Shown: positions 54,521 to 63,382, counted from the stretch's first letter. The stretch is DNA of 64,000 nt from Halorarum salinum (GCF_013402875.1 NZ_CP058579.1:62001-126000), one strand, 5' to 3'. The notes: generated by a model not told the origin, from the sequence alone. Made by a program: numbers and translations.

Positions 54521-55513
54521 TCAGAAGGTATCAAAGAACTTCTGGATTCGCTCCGGGTCGTTGGTCCGGACAAGGGCCAGCGTCAGGAGAGTCCGCGCCT
54601 TCGACGGGACGAGCGTGTCGCCCCAGACAAATCGATCATCGTCGTGGTACGTGCTCGCGGGCCACCCCTGCGTGCCGCGGTGGCTGACGACGACGGACAC
54701 GTCGGCGTCTCTAGCCCGCTCCAGAGCCTCGCGCTGGTCGGGGCGGCCGTCGCGTTTGCTCGCCGAGCCCGTCGGATAAGCGGCGAGGACGAGCCCGTCC
54801 GCGCCAGCGTCGACCGCGGCTTCTACCGACGAACCGTCGTCGTCGACGGCCGAGTAGATTACCTTGACGGTTGGGAACGCCTTGGCGTCGTCCGGAGGCA
54901 CGAACGGCGGCTCCTTGGTGTGGACCCGGTCGAGACGCCGGTAGAACTCGACGCGACCGTACTTATCGACCAGGCCAACCGGGCCGAAGTCGCCCGACTC
55001 CCACGCGTCGGGTCGCCCACTTACGACTTTCGCCACGTCGCGGGCCGCATGGATCTGGTCGTTCACGACGACGAGGACGCCGCGGCCGGCTGCTGCGGGC
55101 GAACTCACTGTCCTGACGGCGTCGATCAGATTGCGGTTACCGTCATTACCGGACATCCCAAAGTTGCGCTGTGCCGCAGTGAGCGCGATCGGCACGACCG
55201 TTCCGGTAGTGAGCTCCAGGAAATATGCCGTCTCGCTGGCGGTGTTCGATCCCAGCGTGACGACGATTCCGTCCGGTGAATGGTCCTTAAGGATGCGTCG
55301 GATCTCGTCGCGCAGAGCGAGCCAGTCCCCGTAATCGAGAGCGCTGGAAGCTTTACTTCTGACATTCGTCACCGTCACGTCGGCGATATCGTCAAGTTCA
55401 GAGACCGATCCGACTAGTTCCTCCCCCGAGATATACCCGGGCTTCTCCGGGGGATTAGCGATCGTCCCACCCATCGCGAGTAGGTGGACTGACGAATGCG
55501 ACATGGTGGACAT
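54521..55513 (-). CDS. Asparaginase-like amidohydrolase with altered second motif
   Basis: 330 residues from the ATG at 55513; an upstream in-frame start (55573) is less likely, and an ATG at 55504 is also possible. First active-site motif LLAMGGTIANPP with the nucleophile Thr17, and a Tyr near 27 as in L-asparaginases. The second motif, normally HGTDT (Thr-Asp), reads LGSNT (88-91), so the catalytic Asp is an Asn and the Thr a Ser. Further family landmarks: LVVVNDQIHAARDVAKV and WESGDFGPVGLVDKYGRVEFYR, and a C-terminal domain with DGLVLAAYPTGSASK. The fold is clearly type I/II asparaginase. The activity may differ: another amide, or a non-hydrolytic role. Confidence 0.85.
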   Translation of the reverse strand: MSTMSHSSVHLLAMGGTIANPPEKPGYISGEELVGSVSELDDIADVTVTNVRSKASSALDYGDWLALRDEIRRILKDHSPDGIVVTLGSNTASETAYFLELTTGTVVPIALTAAQRNFGMSGNDGNRNLIDAVRTVSSPAAAGRGVLVVVNDQIHAARDVAKVVSGRPDAWESGDFGPVGLVDKYGRVEFYRRLDRVHTKEPPFVPPDDAKAFPTVKVIYSAVDDDGSSVEAAVDAGADGLVLAAYPTGSASKRDGRPDQREALERARDADVSVVVSHRGTQGWPASTYHDDDRFVWGDTLVPSKARTLLTLALVRTNDPERIQKFFDTF

Positions 55514-55604
55514 CTCCCTACCACCGAAGAAAATCTTGCGGCGCTCGCGACCATACACTGACTGGTTTCGCAAAGAGAACGGATATCGTAAGTTCGGCTG
55601 CCGG

Positions 55605-55991
55605 TCACTGCGGTCGCGAGGCCTCGATGACGTAGCCGTCCGGATCTCGGAGCATGCAGAGGTAGCGGTCCCAGTCTGTCATCCGAGGTTCCGTGAGGGC
55701 CTCGCCCGCATCATGGTCGCTCGCGCGCTCGTGGACCGCGTCGATGTCGTCAACGGCCACGACTACGATGATGCCACGACCCCGGTCGTCGCCCGGCGAC
55801 TCCATGCCGAACGCCTCGAGCGCCGCCTCGTCGTGATCGCGCTCGATCTTGAGCGTGCATTCGCCGGTGTCGAAGGCGATGCTGTTTTCACTCTCATCTG
55901 CGGCCTCAAGACCCAGAACCTTTGTGTAAAACTCCCGGGACCGCTTGAGGTCAGTCGTCATCAAGTACGTCTGGTGGAGGCGCGGTGCCAT
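55605..55991 (-). CDS. VOC family (glyoxalase/bleomycin-resistance fold) protein
   Basis: 128 residues from the ATG at 55991; a longer start at 56051 would overlap the UbiD gene. One vicinal-oxygen-chelate domain: PRLHQTYLMTTDLKRSREFYTKVLGLEA, AFDTGECTLKIERDHDEAA, IIVVVAVDDIDAVHERA, DRYLCMLRDPDGYVIEA. Metal ligands are likely His in LHQTYL, and Glu in KIE and YVIEA. Such proteins are dioxygenases, isomerases or lyases. Lies between the second ubiD and the asparaginase-like gene, all on the minus strand with short gaps. Confidence 0.88.
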   Translation of the reverse strand: MAPRLHQTYLMTTDLKRSREFYTKVLGLEAADESENSIAFDTGECTLKIERDHDEAALEAFGMESPGDDRGRGIIVVVAVDDIDAVHERASDHDAGEALTEPRMTDWDRYLCMLRDPDGYVIEASRPQ

Positions 55992-56029
55992 AGCAGCGTT
56001 GGGGACCGCGAGTCCCCTAAAGTTCACGC

Positions 56030-57448
56030 TCAGATCTCGTCGAGGTTCCACTCCTCAAGTACGCGTTCACGTAGTTCATCGTCAGCGCGGTTGACTGTCG
56101 GGAACAAGTCCCGTTCCTCGTAGGGGCGGCAGGCATTCATCACCATGCGAGAGCTCTTGGCTTCGCCCTCGTCGGACACCGGGTCTAACGGGCTAGTGTA
56201 CAGGTCCCGGATCACGTCGATCTCCTCGACATTACACCGGGTACACAACGCCCAGAGGACATCTTCGGTGTCCGTGACATTGACATCATCGTCAACTACG
56301 ATCGTGTACCGGCCGCCGTAGACGCCGTTGGGAACCGTAGCGGCCGCCGTTGCGACCTGTTTGGCATGACCGGGATACTGCTGTTCGATCGAGATCGTAA
56401 GGAACTGCGGGCGCTCGAACACATGAGACCAGACACCGGTGATCCCGCTGATACCGGCGTTCTCGAGTTGATTCCAGACACCGCCAGCGGTCCGGATTGG
56501 GACTTCGTAGTAGCCCCCTGGGGGCTTGAGCGGCGGGATGCCTAGCAGGATTGGGTCATCCCGATGGGTAATCGTCTCGATCTCGAGGACTGGCTGATTT
56601 TCGGACGCAGGCGTCGCATAGCCAGGCCACTCGCCGAAGGGGCCGTCAGAGCAGTTGCGCTCCGAGAGCGGCGGGACTGTCCCCTCCAAAACAATCTCGG
56701 CGGTCGCCGGGACTGGGAGGCCTGTGTACTCGCTCTCAACGACCGGGACCGGTTCACCCCGCATCCACCCCGCGAGTTCGTACTCGCTTTCTTGGCGCCC
56801 AGCGGTCATCGAGGAGGCGAACCAGGTATGGGGATCTTCGCCCAGTACTATCGCTACCGGACACGGCTTACCCCGCTCGTGGTACTTCTCCATGGTGATC
56901 CGGCCGTCCTTGCCGGGGAGGAACAGAACGGAGACGCTCTCATCATCGAGGATGACGCTACGATATACGCCGAGGTTGACCCAGCCAGTGTCGGGGTCCT
57001 CCGTGATCACGGTGCAGCCGGTCCCGATGTACCGGCCGCCGTCATGTGCATGCCACCTCGGCGCTGGAATAGCCGTCACGTCGACGTCTGCACCCATGTG
57101 AACGTTCTCCCGAATCGGCGCTCCGTCTGCGCCGACTTCGGTCGGCGAGACGCCCTCGTAGTCGTTGCTCTCGGTGCGCCACGTATCGATCACTTCCAGC
57201 GGCCCTAGCGAGGGTTCCATGTTCAGCCCTAGCTTCGTCCGCGCGATTGTTCCGAACGGATTGGTTAGCACGCGAAAGCCCGACGAATAGTCGACGATAT
57301 CGTCGAACAGCAGCGCCGGACCGTCCTCGCGCTCGGCCACGACTTCGGTGACTGCGCCAAGTTCAAGGTTCCAGTCAACCCCGTCCAGTCGGGCGAGTTC
57401 ACCCTCGTCATCGACCATCTCGACAAACTCACGGAGATCGGAAAGCAT
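56030..57448 (-). CDS. ubiD: UbiD family decarboxylase (second)
   Basis: 472 residues from the ATG at 57448 (MLSDLREFVEMVDDEGELARL); an upstream start (57496) adds an unconserved tail. Landmarks: WVNLGVYRSVILDDESVSVL, EIVLEGTVPPLSERNCSDGPFGEWPGY with the catalytic Glu/Arg cluster, VLEIETITHRDDPILLGIPP, ILENAGI-type GVWNQLENAGISGITGVW, and TIVVDDDVNVTDTEDVLWALC. It is distinct in length and sequence from the 48 kb UbiD, so the two probably act on different acids. The gene is followed by the VOC gene after 39 bases. UbiX at 37.5 kb could serve both. Confidence 0.93.
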   Translation of the reverse strand: MLSDLREFVEMVDDEGELARLDGVDWNLELGAVTEVVAEREDGPALLFDDIVDYSSGFRVLTNPFGTIARTKLGLNMEPSLGPLEVIDTWRTESNDYEGVSPTEVGADGAPIRENVHMGADVDVTAIPAPRWHAHDGGRYIGTGCTVITEDPDTGWVNLGVYRSVILDDESVSVLFLPGKDGRITMEKYHERGKPCPVAIVLGEDPHTWFASSMTAGRQESEYELAGWMRGEPVPVVESEYTGLPVPATAEIVLEGTVPPLSERNCSDGPFGEWPGYATPASENQPVLEIETITHRDDPILLGIPPLKPPGGYYEVPIRTAGGVWNQLENAGISGITGVWSHVFERPQFLTISIEQQYPGHAKQVATAAATVPNGVYGGRYTIVVDDDVNVTDTEDVLWALCTRCNVEEIDVIRDLYTSPLDPVSDEGEAKSSRMVMNACRPYEERDLFPTVNRADDELRERVLEEWNLDEI

Positions 57449-57675
57449 TACATTGGCATCCTTCGTAGAGCATCTTAGTGATTTCGGGGACGACATCCTT
57501 CCCGCCGTTTACGCAGGAACTCCCCGAACCAAGGTCGGGCATTGAGAGTACTAGTACCTGCATCCGCAAGTCTGCTATGAACGAATACGGTTTCCACCGA
57601 TGATGGGCATTGGGCTCCCACCCAATCGGCCCCTAAGAGAAACCAATTAACTAATCCGAGCACATAGACCCCAGT

Positions 57676-58836
57676 ATGGACACTCCCGACGAATCTGACC
57701 CATGGAGTATCTCCAAGCCGGCCCTCTATAGAGAACTACAACGCTCTCAACAGAACGATGAAACAATTGTGCTCGCAACAATCGTTAATGTCGAGGGGTC
57801 CGCTTATCGTCGGCCGGGAGCAAAGATGCTTATTTCCGCTGATAACGAAAGTCTGGGTGCAGTCACAGCGGGTTGCCTCGAGGAGCCAGTAGTGGACTTG
57901 GCATCAACAGTCCGAGAGGAAGAGCGTCCTCAGGTAGAGACGTTTGACCTTATGGACGACGAATGGGGACTGGGCCTCGGGTGTAACGGTATCATTGACA
58001 TTCTGTTGGAACCGGTCGATGCTTCGATCGAACCAGTTCTTGCAGCACTACATGACCGCAGACCAGTCACGGTGGTTACTGCGGTCCGTTCAGACAACCC
58101 CGCGGTTTCGATCGGAGCCCGGACAGTTATCTCCACAAACGGTGATGTTTCGAACTCACATGACCGCAGTCAGCTCCCGAAGAGCGTGGTTGACGCGGTG
58201 AAGACAACCGCCGAAACGATTCAGAACAGCGGCAAGGCTACTATATGTGACATCTCGACCTCGGGTGGGGACGTTCAAGTGTTCATTGATAGTATCGAGC
58301 CATCCCCTCGACTACTTCTGTTTGGGAACCAAAATGACGTTCATCCTGTGTCACGATTCGGGCGACAGGTTGGTTTCGAGGTTATTGTCGCCTCTGCTCG
58401 CGGGTCCCGTTCGTCGAGTAGCGACTTTCCGTGTGCTCACGAAGTATATGCGACTCATCCGACGGACATTCACGAGTTAACCGATGAACGGACCTACGTC
58501 GTGTTGATGTCGCATAACCTCCTCGATGATCAGCTTGCCCTCGAATCCCTTCAGTTTGCACCCGACGTCCCCTACATTGGGCTTATGGGACCGCAAGAAC
58601 GGTTCGAGCAGATATGCGATAAATTGGCTAAGGATGGAACAGCATTTACAGCGGATCAATTAGAGCGAGTGTCGACACCGGTAGGACTTGATCTTGGAGG
58701 TGGTGAACCTATGCAGATCGCCCTAAGTATCGTAAGTGAAGTGCTTGCGATTCACAATGAACGAACTGGAGGCCGTTTAAAAGATAAGAAAGGCCCAATA
58801 CACGATAGAGTTTCCATTGGTACAGACGGATCATGA
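57676..58836 (+). CDS. xdhC: XdhC/CoxI family Mo-hydroxylase maturation protein
   Basis: 386 residues. N-terminal XdhC domain: VLATIVNVEGSAYRRPGAKM and GAVTAGCLEEPVVDLAS (the family's GxxxGGC-type motif with Cys). Then LGLGCNGIIDILLEPV, and a C-terminal Rossmann part with LLLFGNQNDVHPVSRFGRQVGFEVIVAS and YIGLMGPQERFEQICDKL. XdhC/CoxI proteins bind the molybdenum cofactor, deliver the sulfurated form and insert it into xanthine dehydrogenase-type enzymes. It is unlinked to the Mo hydroxylase genes (24 kb away), but is the only candidate for that job here. Stands alone; the next gene on this strand is rdfA after about 260 bases. Confidence 0.9.
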   Translation: MDTPDESDPWSISKPALYRELQRSQQNDETIVLATIVNVEGSAYRRPGAKMLISADNESLGAVTAGCLEEPVVDLASTVREEERPQVETFDLMDDEWGLGLGCNGIIDILLEPVDASIEPVLAALHDRRPVTVVTAVRSDNPAVSIGARTVISTNGDVSNSHDRSQLPKSVVDAVKTTAETIQNSGKATICDISTSGGDVQVFIDSIEPSPRLLLFGNQNDVHPVSRFGRQVGFEVIVASARGSRSSSSDFPCAHEVYATHPTDIHELTDERTYVVLMSHNLLDDQLALESLQFAPDVPYIGLMGPQERFEQICDKLAKDGTAFTADQLERVSTPVGLDLGGGEPMQIALSIVSEVLAIHNERTGGRLKDKKGPIHDRVSIGTDGS

Positions 58837-59092
58837 TCTGAGTTGTGTTCCAAGAGGAATATTACGCGAGGCAATGGATCCGAAGTAGGATGAACTGTCT
58901 TCTATGTTATTGGACTATATATAAATATTAATATATCAAACACACACAATAGCACCGACTCTAACAGTTACCTCCGAGTTTGTACTGCCTCTAATTATTC
59001 GATAATAAGGAGAATTATTACTCTAAGTAGCTCTTTGTCATCGCTGAATCATAGACTTAAGGTTGGCCAGTCCGTTACTCTCGAGTAATCAT

Positions 59093-59725
59093 ATGCCATC
59101 GGATGATGATGGGGCGTCCAACGAAACGTCCATAACGAAGGTTGGTCGTCTCCTCTCCGAATACGGCCTCGGGAATGAGTATGGCGCACAACTTGAGGCC
59201 GCATGGACGACCGAAGGGGAGAAACGAAAGAGTCTCCGAGACTTAGCGGAGGAGTTCAATAGGCAGCTCGTCACGGTGGCGATGAGAGATGCAGGAATAT
59301 CGACACTAGATGGGGAAGTCGAGAATATGTTTCGGCTATTGACCGATGACAACGTGTCAGCCGGTACACGTATAAAGGTTCGTAATCGGCTTGAGCGCAG
59401 TGGTGTCAATGTAGATAAGCTCGAACGAGATTTCGTCACTTACCAAGCGATCCGATCGTATCTCCAAAACGAACGTGACGCCAAGTACGAGGGTGTGAGC
59501 GACGAAGACCGTCTCGAACGGACCATTGAGAGCATCGAACGGCTGCAGACACGGCTCAGCTCCGTCAGCGAAAGCAATCTGAATCAACTACGCAAGACAG
59601 ATCGAATCACCCTGAATGAATACCATCTGTTTGTGAGTGTCGACGTGCTGTGTGAGCACTGTAACTCACAATACACCATAGTCGAACTCCTTAATCGCGG
59701 CGGCTGTGACTGCAACGGAACGTAG
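59093..59725 (+). CDS. rdfA: RdfA-like protein (haloarchaeal rod-determining factor family)
   Basis: 210 residues from the ATG at 59093 (MPSDDDGASNETSITKVGRL); an earlier in-frame start at 59063 is possible. The body has the family order: VGRLLSEYGLGNEYGAQLEA, LRDLAEEFNRQLVTVAMRDA, LDGEVENMFRLLTDDNVSAG, RLERSGVNVDKLERDFVTYQ, ERLQTRLSSVSESNLNQLRK and a C-terminal zinc-ribbon-like CEHCNSQYTIVELLNRGGCDC. RdfA in Haloferax volcanii supports the switch from disks to rods. The gene is isolated, with AT-rich upstream DNA (about 58900-58960). Family assignment is from memory of the motif order and is less certain than a database hit. Confidence 0.75.
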   Translation: MPSDDDGASNETSITKVGRLLSEYGLGNEYGAQLEAAWTTEGEKRKSLRDLAEEFNRQLVTVAMRDAGISTLDGEVENMFRLLTDDNVSAGTRIKVRNRLERSGVNVDKLERDFVTYQAIRSYLQNERDAKYEGVSDEDRLERTIESIERLQTRLSSVSESNLNQLRKTDRITLNEYHLFVSVDVLCEHCNSQYTIVELLNRGGCDCNGT

Positions 59726-59843
59726 AACTCGCGTGAGCGTCATCTTCTTCGAGCGACGGTGACCATACCTCTTAGAAATCTCCACTACTCCCCTCTGACG
59801 CGTTGAAAACGTGTATTTCGAGCAGGCCATTATCTTGCGTATC

Positions 59844-60572
59844 TCACGCTAGACGAGGATCATTCAAGGGAGTGCCTTGTATGCTAGGTCCAACAACGAC
59901 ATAAGATGGTTGGAGGTGCCGTTGTTCTGGGTATGGCCAGATTAGCTGATTCCATGCGAAGGCGACTGCTTGCAGCCAATTTCCGGCGGTGGTCGGTTCG
60001 ATGTGGCTAAAACAATTTGAGAGCTGATGATTTTGTCGTTTTACTTTTCGGAAGACACGTTCGACACTGATCCGATTCCCATGGGTTTCGTGTCGGAATC
60101 GGAGCCTATACCGGTGACAGGTCGTCTGCATCCACGGCGCTCCGTCGACGAGAAAGGTCACGTCGTCGACGTGATGTTTTTCACGGAGTTCAGCAAGGAA
60201 CATCTCGGTAAGCGCCTGTGTTCTCGTCGAATAGAGCCGCTCATGCAGCAAGCGGTTTGTTGCGGGATCGACGGCGGCGTACAGCCAGTATCGCTCGTCG
60301 TTGAGCTGGATCACGGTCTCGTCGACCGCAACGTGATCCGGATTTGTACCCTCGACTGGCTGTAGGTCAGCCTTCTGCACCCAGTTGTGAACGGTCGAAC
60401 GACAGCGATCGACACCAAACGTATCGAGATTGGAGATTGTATCCGAAAGTGATAGTACAGCCAAATGGAGTTGGATACCGAGCTTCATCGCAGGCTCGGG
60501 TGTCGCCGCTCGCTCCAGAAAATCTAACTCGAAGCAGTCGCTACCACCGTCGAGGCGGGCTGTTTCGAGCAT
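59844..60572 (-). CDS. IS6-like transposase, nearly intact with readthrough tail
   Basis: 242 residues. It has the full family order: MKLGIQLHLAVLSLSDTISN, the helix-turn-helix and linker VDRCRSTVHNWVQKADLQPV, DETVIQLNDERYWLYAAVDP, LVDGAPWMQTTCHRYRLRF, HGNRISVERVFRKVKRQNHQ. The three acidic residues (D in DETV, D in VDGAP, E in VERVF) are all present, so the catalytic triad is intact. In the sister elements the protein ends at ...NQLI-stop inside the inverted repeat; here TGA has become TGG and the frame continues for 30 residues into flanking DNA. Transposition may be blocked by the damaged end. Confidence 0.8.
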   Translation of the reverse strand: MLETARLDGGSDCFELDFLERAATPEPAMKLGIQLHLAVLSLSDTISNLDTFGVDRCRSTVHNWVQKADLQPVEGTNPDHVAVDETVIQLNDERYWLYAAVDPATNRLLHERLYSTRTQALTEMFLAELREKHHVDDVTFLVDGAPWMQTTCHRYRLRFRHETHGNRISVERVFRKVKRQNHQLSNCFSHIEPTTAGNWLQAVAFAWNQLIWPYPEQRHLQPSYVVVGPSIQGTPLNDPRLA

Positions 60573-60625
60573 TGACCACTCACAAATCGTCCCGCCTCGC
60601 TCTTCATCCTTATCTGAACACCGCC
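59930..60625 (-). mobile_element. IS6-family-like element with one damaged end
   Basis: By comparison with the 668- and 673-base relics the element should run from about 59930 to 60625. The 5' end shows ATCTGAACACCGCC near 60612-60625. The other end near 59930-59945 reads GGGTATGGCCAGATTAGC where a copy of the repeat should be, so the left inverted repeat is lost or mutated. Target duplication not seen. Confidence 0.6.
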
Positions 60626-60695
60626 CACTGGGAGATTAGTCGTTGATCTAAGTTGTACGAACGTCTCGTAGAAATCCCACCTTTCCGACTGTGAA

Positions 60696-61631
60696 TCAGG
60701 CCGGATCAGCCAACCCATCGAGTTCACGAACCCGTTTCCGAATCGTGAGCGTAGTAACGCCTGCTTCATCCGCGAGTTCCTGTTGTGTGATCGAGCACCC
60801 TGCTGCCTGCCCGGCAGAATACACGCACGCTGCAGCGACACCGTTCGGATTCCGACCGTTCGCGATGCCTTCATCCACCGTGATACGTGCGAACCCCTGC
60901 GCGCGATGCTCGACTGCACTGGACGCGCCAACCACAGATGCGAGTCGCGGCACGAGTTCAGGCGGGTGGCGTGGCGCCGCTTCGAGCCCGAGTTCCTCGT
61001 TGAGGACGCGGTAGCCCAGTTTCACCTTCGATTCGCCACACCGAGCGACGTCAGCGATCTCGGCCAGCGTTCGGGTGACGCCGTCACAGCGGCAGGCCGC
61101 ATACAGACAGCCCGCTGCAATCGTCTCGATCGATCGGCCGCGAATCAGATCCGCCTGCATCGCCTCGCGGTAGATCGCTGCCGCCCGCTCGGCCACCGTC
61201 TTCGGTAGGTCGAGCGCGCCGGTCATCCGATTGAGTTCACCGCAAGCGTGGGCAAGATTTCGCTCGGCCTTCGATCCGAACCGCGCGCGGTTGTGTTCGC
61301 GACGCATACGTCCGACCTGCGCCTTCTTTCGATTCGAGAGGTCCCTGTCCGGATCGTTCATGCCGAAGCCAATCTCGGTCGAGAGCCCGCGGTCGTGTCT
61401 CGCTTCCGTTAACGGTGCACCCGTTCGCTTGGGAGCGGTGTCGTCATTGTCGAACGAGCGCCACTCCGGTCCGTGGTCGATCCGCTGCTCGGTGATGACG
61501 AGTCCGCAGTCGGTACAGCGACGCTCGCCGGCGTCTGCGATCACCGAGCCGTCGCACTCAGGACAGGTCGCGAAGAGGTGATTATCGGTCTGTTCGTCGA
61601 AGCCGGTGTCGTAGACGTCTCTCAGTGACAT
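60696..61631 (-). CDS. tfb: Transcription initiation factor IIB (TFB)
   Basis: 311 residues. N-terminal zinc ribbon CPECDGSVIADAGERRCTDCG (about 24-44), then the B-finger/linker region with FDNDDTAPKRTGAPLTEARHDRGLSTEIGF, and two cyclin-like repeats (about 110-205 and 206-305) with RAAAIYREAMQADLIRGRSI, CLYAACRCDGVTRTLAEIADVA and VAAACVYSAGQAAGCSITQQELADEA. TFB recruits RNA polymerase to TBP-bound promoters; haloarchaea carry several copies. A GC-rich hairpin stands about 29 bases ahead of the ATG, as in front of the SWIM-protein gene. Isolated on the minus strand, upstream of the IS6-like element. Confidence 0.96.
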   Translation of the reverse strand: MSLRDVYDTGFDEQTDNHLFATCPECDGSVIADAGERRCTDCGLVITEQRIDHGPEWRSFDNDDTAPKRTGAPLTEARHDRGLSTEIGFGMNDPDRDLSNRKKAQVGRMRREHNRARFGSKAERNLAHACGELNRMTGALDLPKTVAERAAAIYREAMQADLIRGRSIETIAAGCLYAACRCDGVTRTLAEIADVARCGESKVKLGYRVLNEELGLEAAPRHPPELVPRLASVVGASSAVEHRAQGFARITVDEGIANGRNPNGVAAACVYSAGQAAGCSITQQELADEAGVTTLTIRKRVRELDGLADPA

Positions 61632-61659
61632 CGTCGATCATGCGAGGCACCTCTCGACT

Positions 61660-61679
61660 GCCCCGCACCCGTCGGGGGC
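61660..61679 (-). repeat. GC-rich hairpin upstream of TFB
   Basis: GCCCCCGACGGGTGCGGGGC on the minus strand, 29 bases ahead of the TFB start. A near-identical copy (one base different) precedes the SWIM-protein gene at 27 bases. Confidence 0.55.
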
Positions 61680-61816
61680 CAACAAAACTCGCTGTGGTCG
61701 GTCCGCACCAAGACGTGAACGCGTCTACTCGGCATGCTGTTCCACGACAGCCGATTCGCTCACCTGTGACCGATTTGCGAGCATACATATAGGACGTCGA
61801 ACGAGTCTCGGCTGAA

Positions 61817-62734
61817 ATGGATCTACATCGTGACTGCCATCGGTTCGGTGGGGGGCTTGTCCTTCTGCTGGTTCTCGTCGTACTCACTGGCTGTCTTGGG
61901 ACTGCTGGACCTGGCTCGAGCGTACCGGATTCGACCGCGACATCGGAGGTCGAATCTCCCACGTCGACACCGACAGCGACACAGACGGCTGCAGATCCTA
62001 CTCAACCGGTGACCGTCGAACGTCCGTTCGCACCAGAAACGGTACCCGAACGGCTGAACGCCACAACGGACTGGGACCACCATAAGGAAACCCACCGGAC
62101 GCTCGTTCGGAACGGGAGCGGTGCCTCGTTCGTCTACTCGGAGGCGACCCGTGACGGGCCGATCACCGCACCAACGTCGTACGACCTATCCCTGAAATTC
62201 GCCCAGACGACGGACGTAGCGTCCGGGACGATGTTGCGGAAGAACTCGTACGGGTCCGACAGCCCCATCGAGACCATCGAGTACTACAACGAACCCAGCA
62301 CCCTCCATGCGCATGCCATCCACCACGCTGGCGGGAAGACGTACGAGGACATCGAACACGTCCCGGTGGAGGAGGAGTCCTCGGCCGAACTCGCGACCGC
62401 AACCGATCGGTGGGCGTGGGACGGTCGTACCGTGTTCGATGCTATCGACGACGTGACCTGGGAGTACGTCACCCACGAGACGCGGAGTGACGGACAGCAG
62501 GTTTCGATCTACGAGGCGACGAGCATACGCGATGACCGCGACGTCGTCGAGGGTCAACTGCAGATTACCGATACTGGTGTCGTTGTGGCCGCCAGCATCG
62601 TGACGTCGGATCCACAAGCGGAACGGCTCTCTCGAACGGAGTTCTCGCTCACGCTCGGTCCCCAAGACATCCCCGAACCGGAGTGGACGGAGCGAGCAGA
62701 AGGTCGTCACGTGATCGATTTGGACGACAGGTAA
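61817..62734 (+). CDS. Haloarchaeal exported lipoprotein, unknown function
   Basis: 305 residues. Signal GGGLVLLLVLVVLTGC with lipobox LTGC, so a Sec-type lipoprotein, followed by a Ser/Thr/Pro-rich linker (about 27-66: SVPDSTATSEVESPTSTP...). The rest alternates acidic loops with beta strands (AFAPETVPERLNATTDWDHHKE region, DVTWEYVTHETRSDGQQVSIYEATSI), and resembles DUF-type outer-surface beta proteins common in haloarchaea. No catalytic motif is visible. No partner genes in the same direction nearby. Function not assigned. Confidence 0.8.
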   Translation: MDLHRDCHRFGGGLVLLLVLVVLTGCLGTAGPGSSVPDSTATSEVESPTSTPTATQTAADPTQPVTVERPFAPETVPERLNATTDWDHHKETHRTLVRNGSGASFVYSEATRDGPITAPTSYDLSLKFAQTTDVASGTMLRKNSYGSDSPIETIEYYNEPSTLHAHAIHHAGGKTYEDIEHVPVEEESSAELATATDRWAWDGRTVFDAIDDVTWEYVTHETRSDGQQVSIYEATSIRDDRDVVEGQLQITDTGVVVAASIVTSDPQAERLSRTEFSLTLGPQDIPEPEWTERAEGRHVIDLDDR

Positions 62735-62846
62735 AGCTGGTATAGAGAGGCCAAGAGCTGGCAGATAGGAAACAAGGGACGGTCACACGAGGAGCGACGG
62801 GGGAGTTACAGAGTGTGCGATCACCGACACGCCCCATCCGTGACCG

Positions 62847-63356
62847 CTACGGGTCGGGCACGGAGCGGCGACCTGCGAGAACGCAGTTCCAGCAGGGAAA
62901 GTCATTGGTCAGGCTATCGCATTCGCAGGGGTGCTCCTCCTCGTCGGTGTCTTCGCTGGATTCGCCGTCTGTGTCGACGAGTTCGTCAGTGACGTCGACA
63001 CGCTCCGGGGACTCCTTCTCCGCAAGGTACTGCTCCTTCGAGAGCGACCGGTCGGTCGTCCCGGAGCCGTCCGCGGCGAGTTGGGCATGCACTGCTGCCT
63101 CGAGGACCGGGTTTCTGATCGCGACTGCGACGCAGTGCTTACACGCCCCGTCGTATTTCTCGTCGGCCGGGCACTCACAGTGCATGGGAAGGCCGTCGGT
63201 TACGGTGACTTGGTACTCGTGGTTCTCGGGATCAGGGTGGCTGCCGTTGCGGACGAGCAATCCTTGGTCGAGAAGTTTGAATTCGAACGCCTCGTACTGG
63301 GCGCGTTTGAGGACGCGTGTCGATACATCTAGTTGGGCAAGTGGATGTGCTGGCAT
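62847..63356 (-). CDS. SWIM zinc-finger protein
   Basis: 169 residues. A SWIM domain lies near 45-80: EYQVTVTDGLPMHCECPADE then YDGACKHCVAVAIRNP, giving C-x-C...C-x-H. Such domains bind DNA or protein. A second Cys cluster HPCECDSLTNDFPCWNC is found at the C-terminus (about 141-157) after an acidic stretch. Haloarchaeal plasmids and chromosomes often carry stand-alone SWIM proteins of this size. A GC-rich hairpin stands 27 bases upstream, as before TFB, suggesting joint control. Confidence 0.85.
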   Translation of the reverse strand: MPAHPLAQLDVSTRVLKRAQYEAFEFKLLDQGLLVRNGSHPDPENHEYQVTVTDGLPMHCECPADEKYDGACKHCVAVAIRNPVLEAAVHAQLAADGSGTTDRSLSKEQYLAEKESPERVDVTDELVDTDGESSEDTDEEEHPCECDSLTNDFPCWNCVLAGRRSVPDP

Positions 63357-63382
63357 GTCGGGACTGCGAGGGCGATCGTGTC

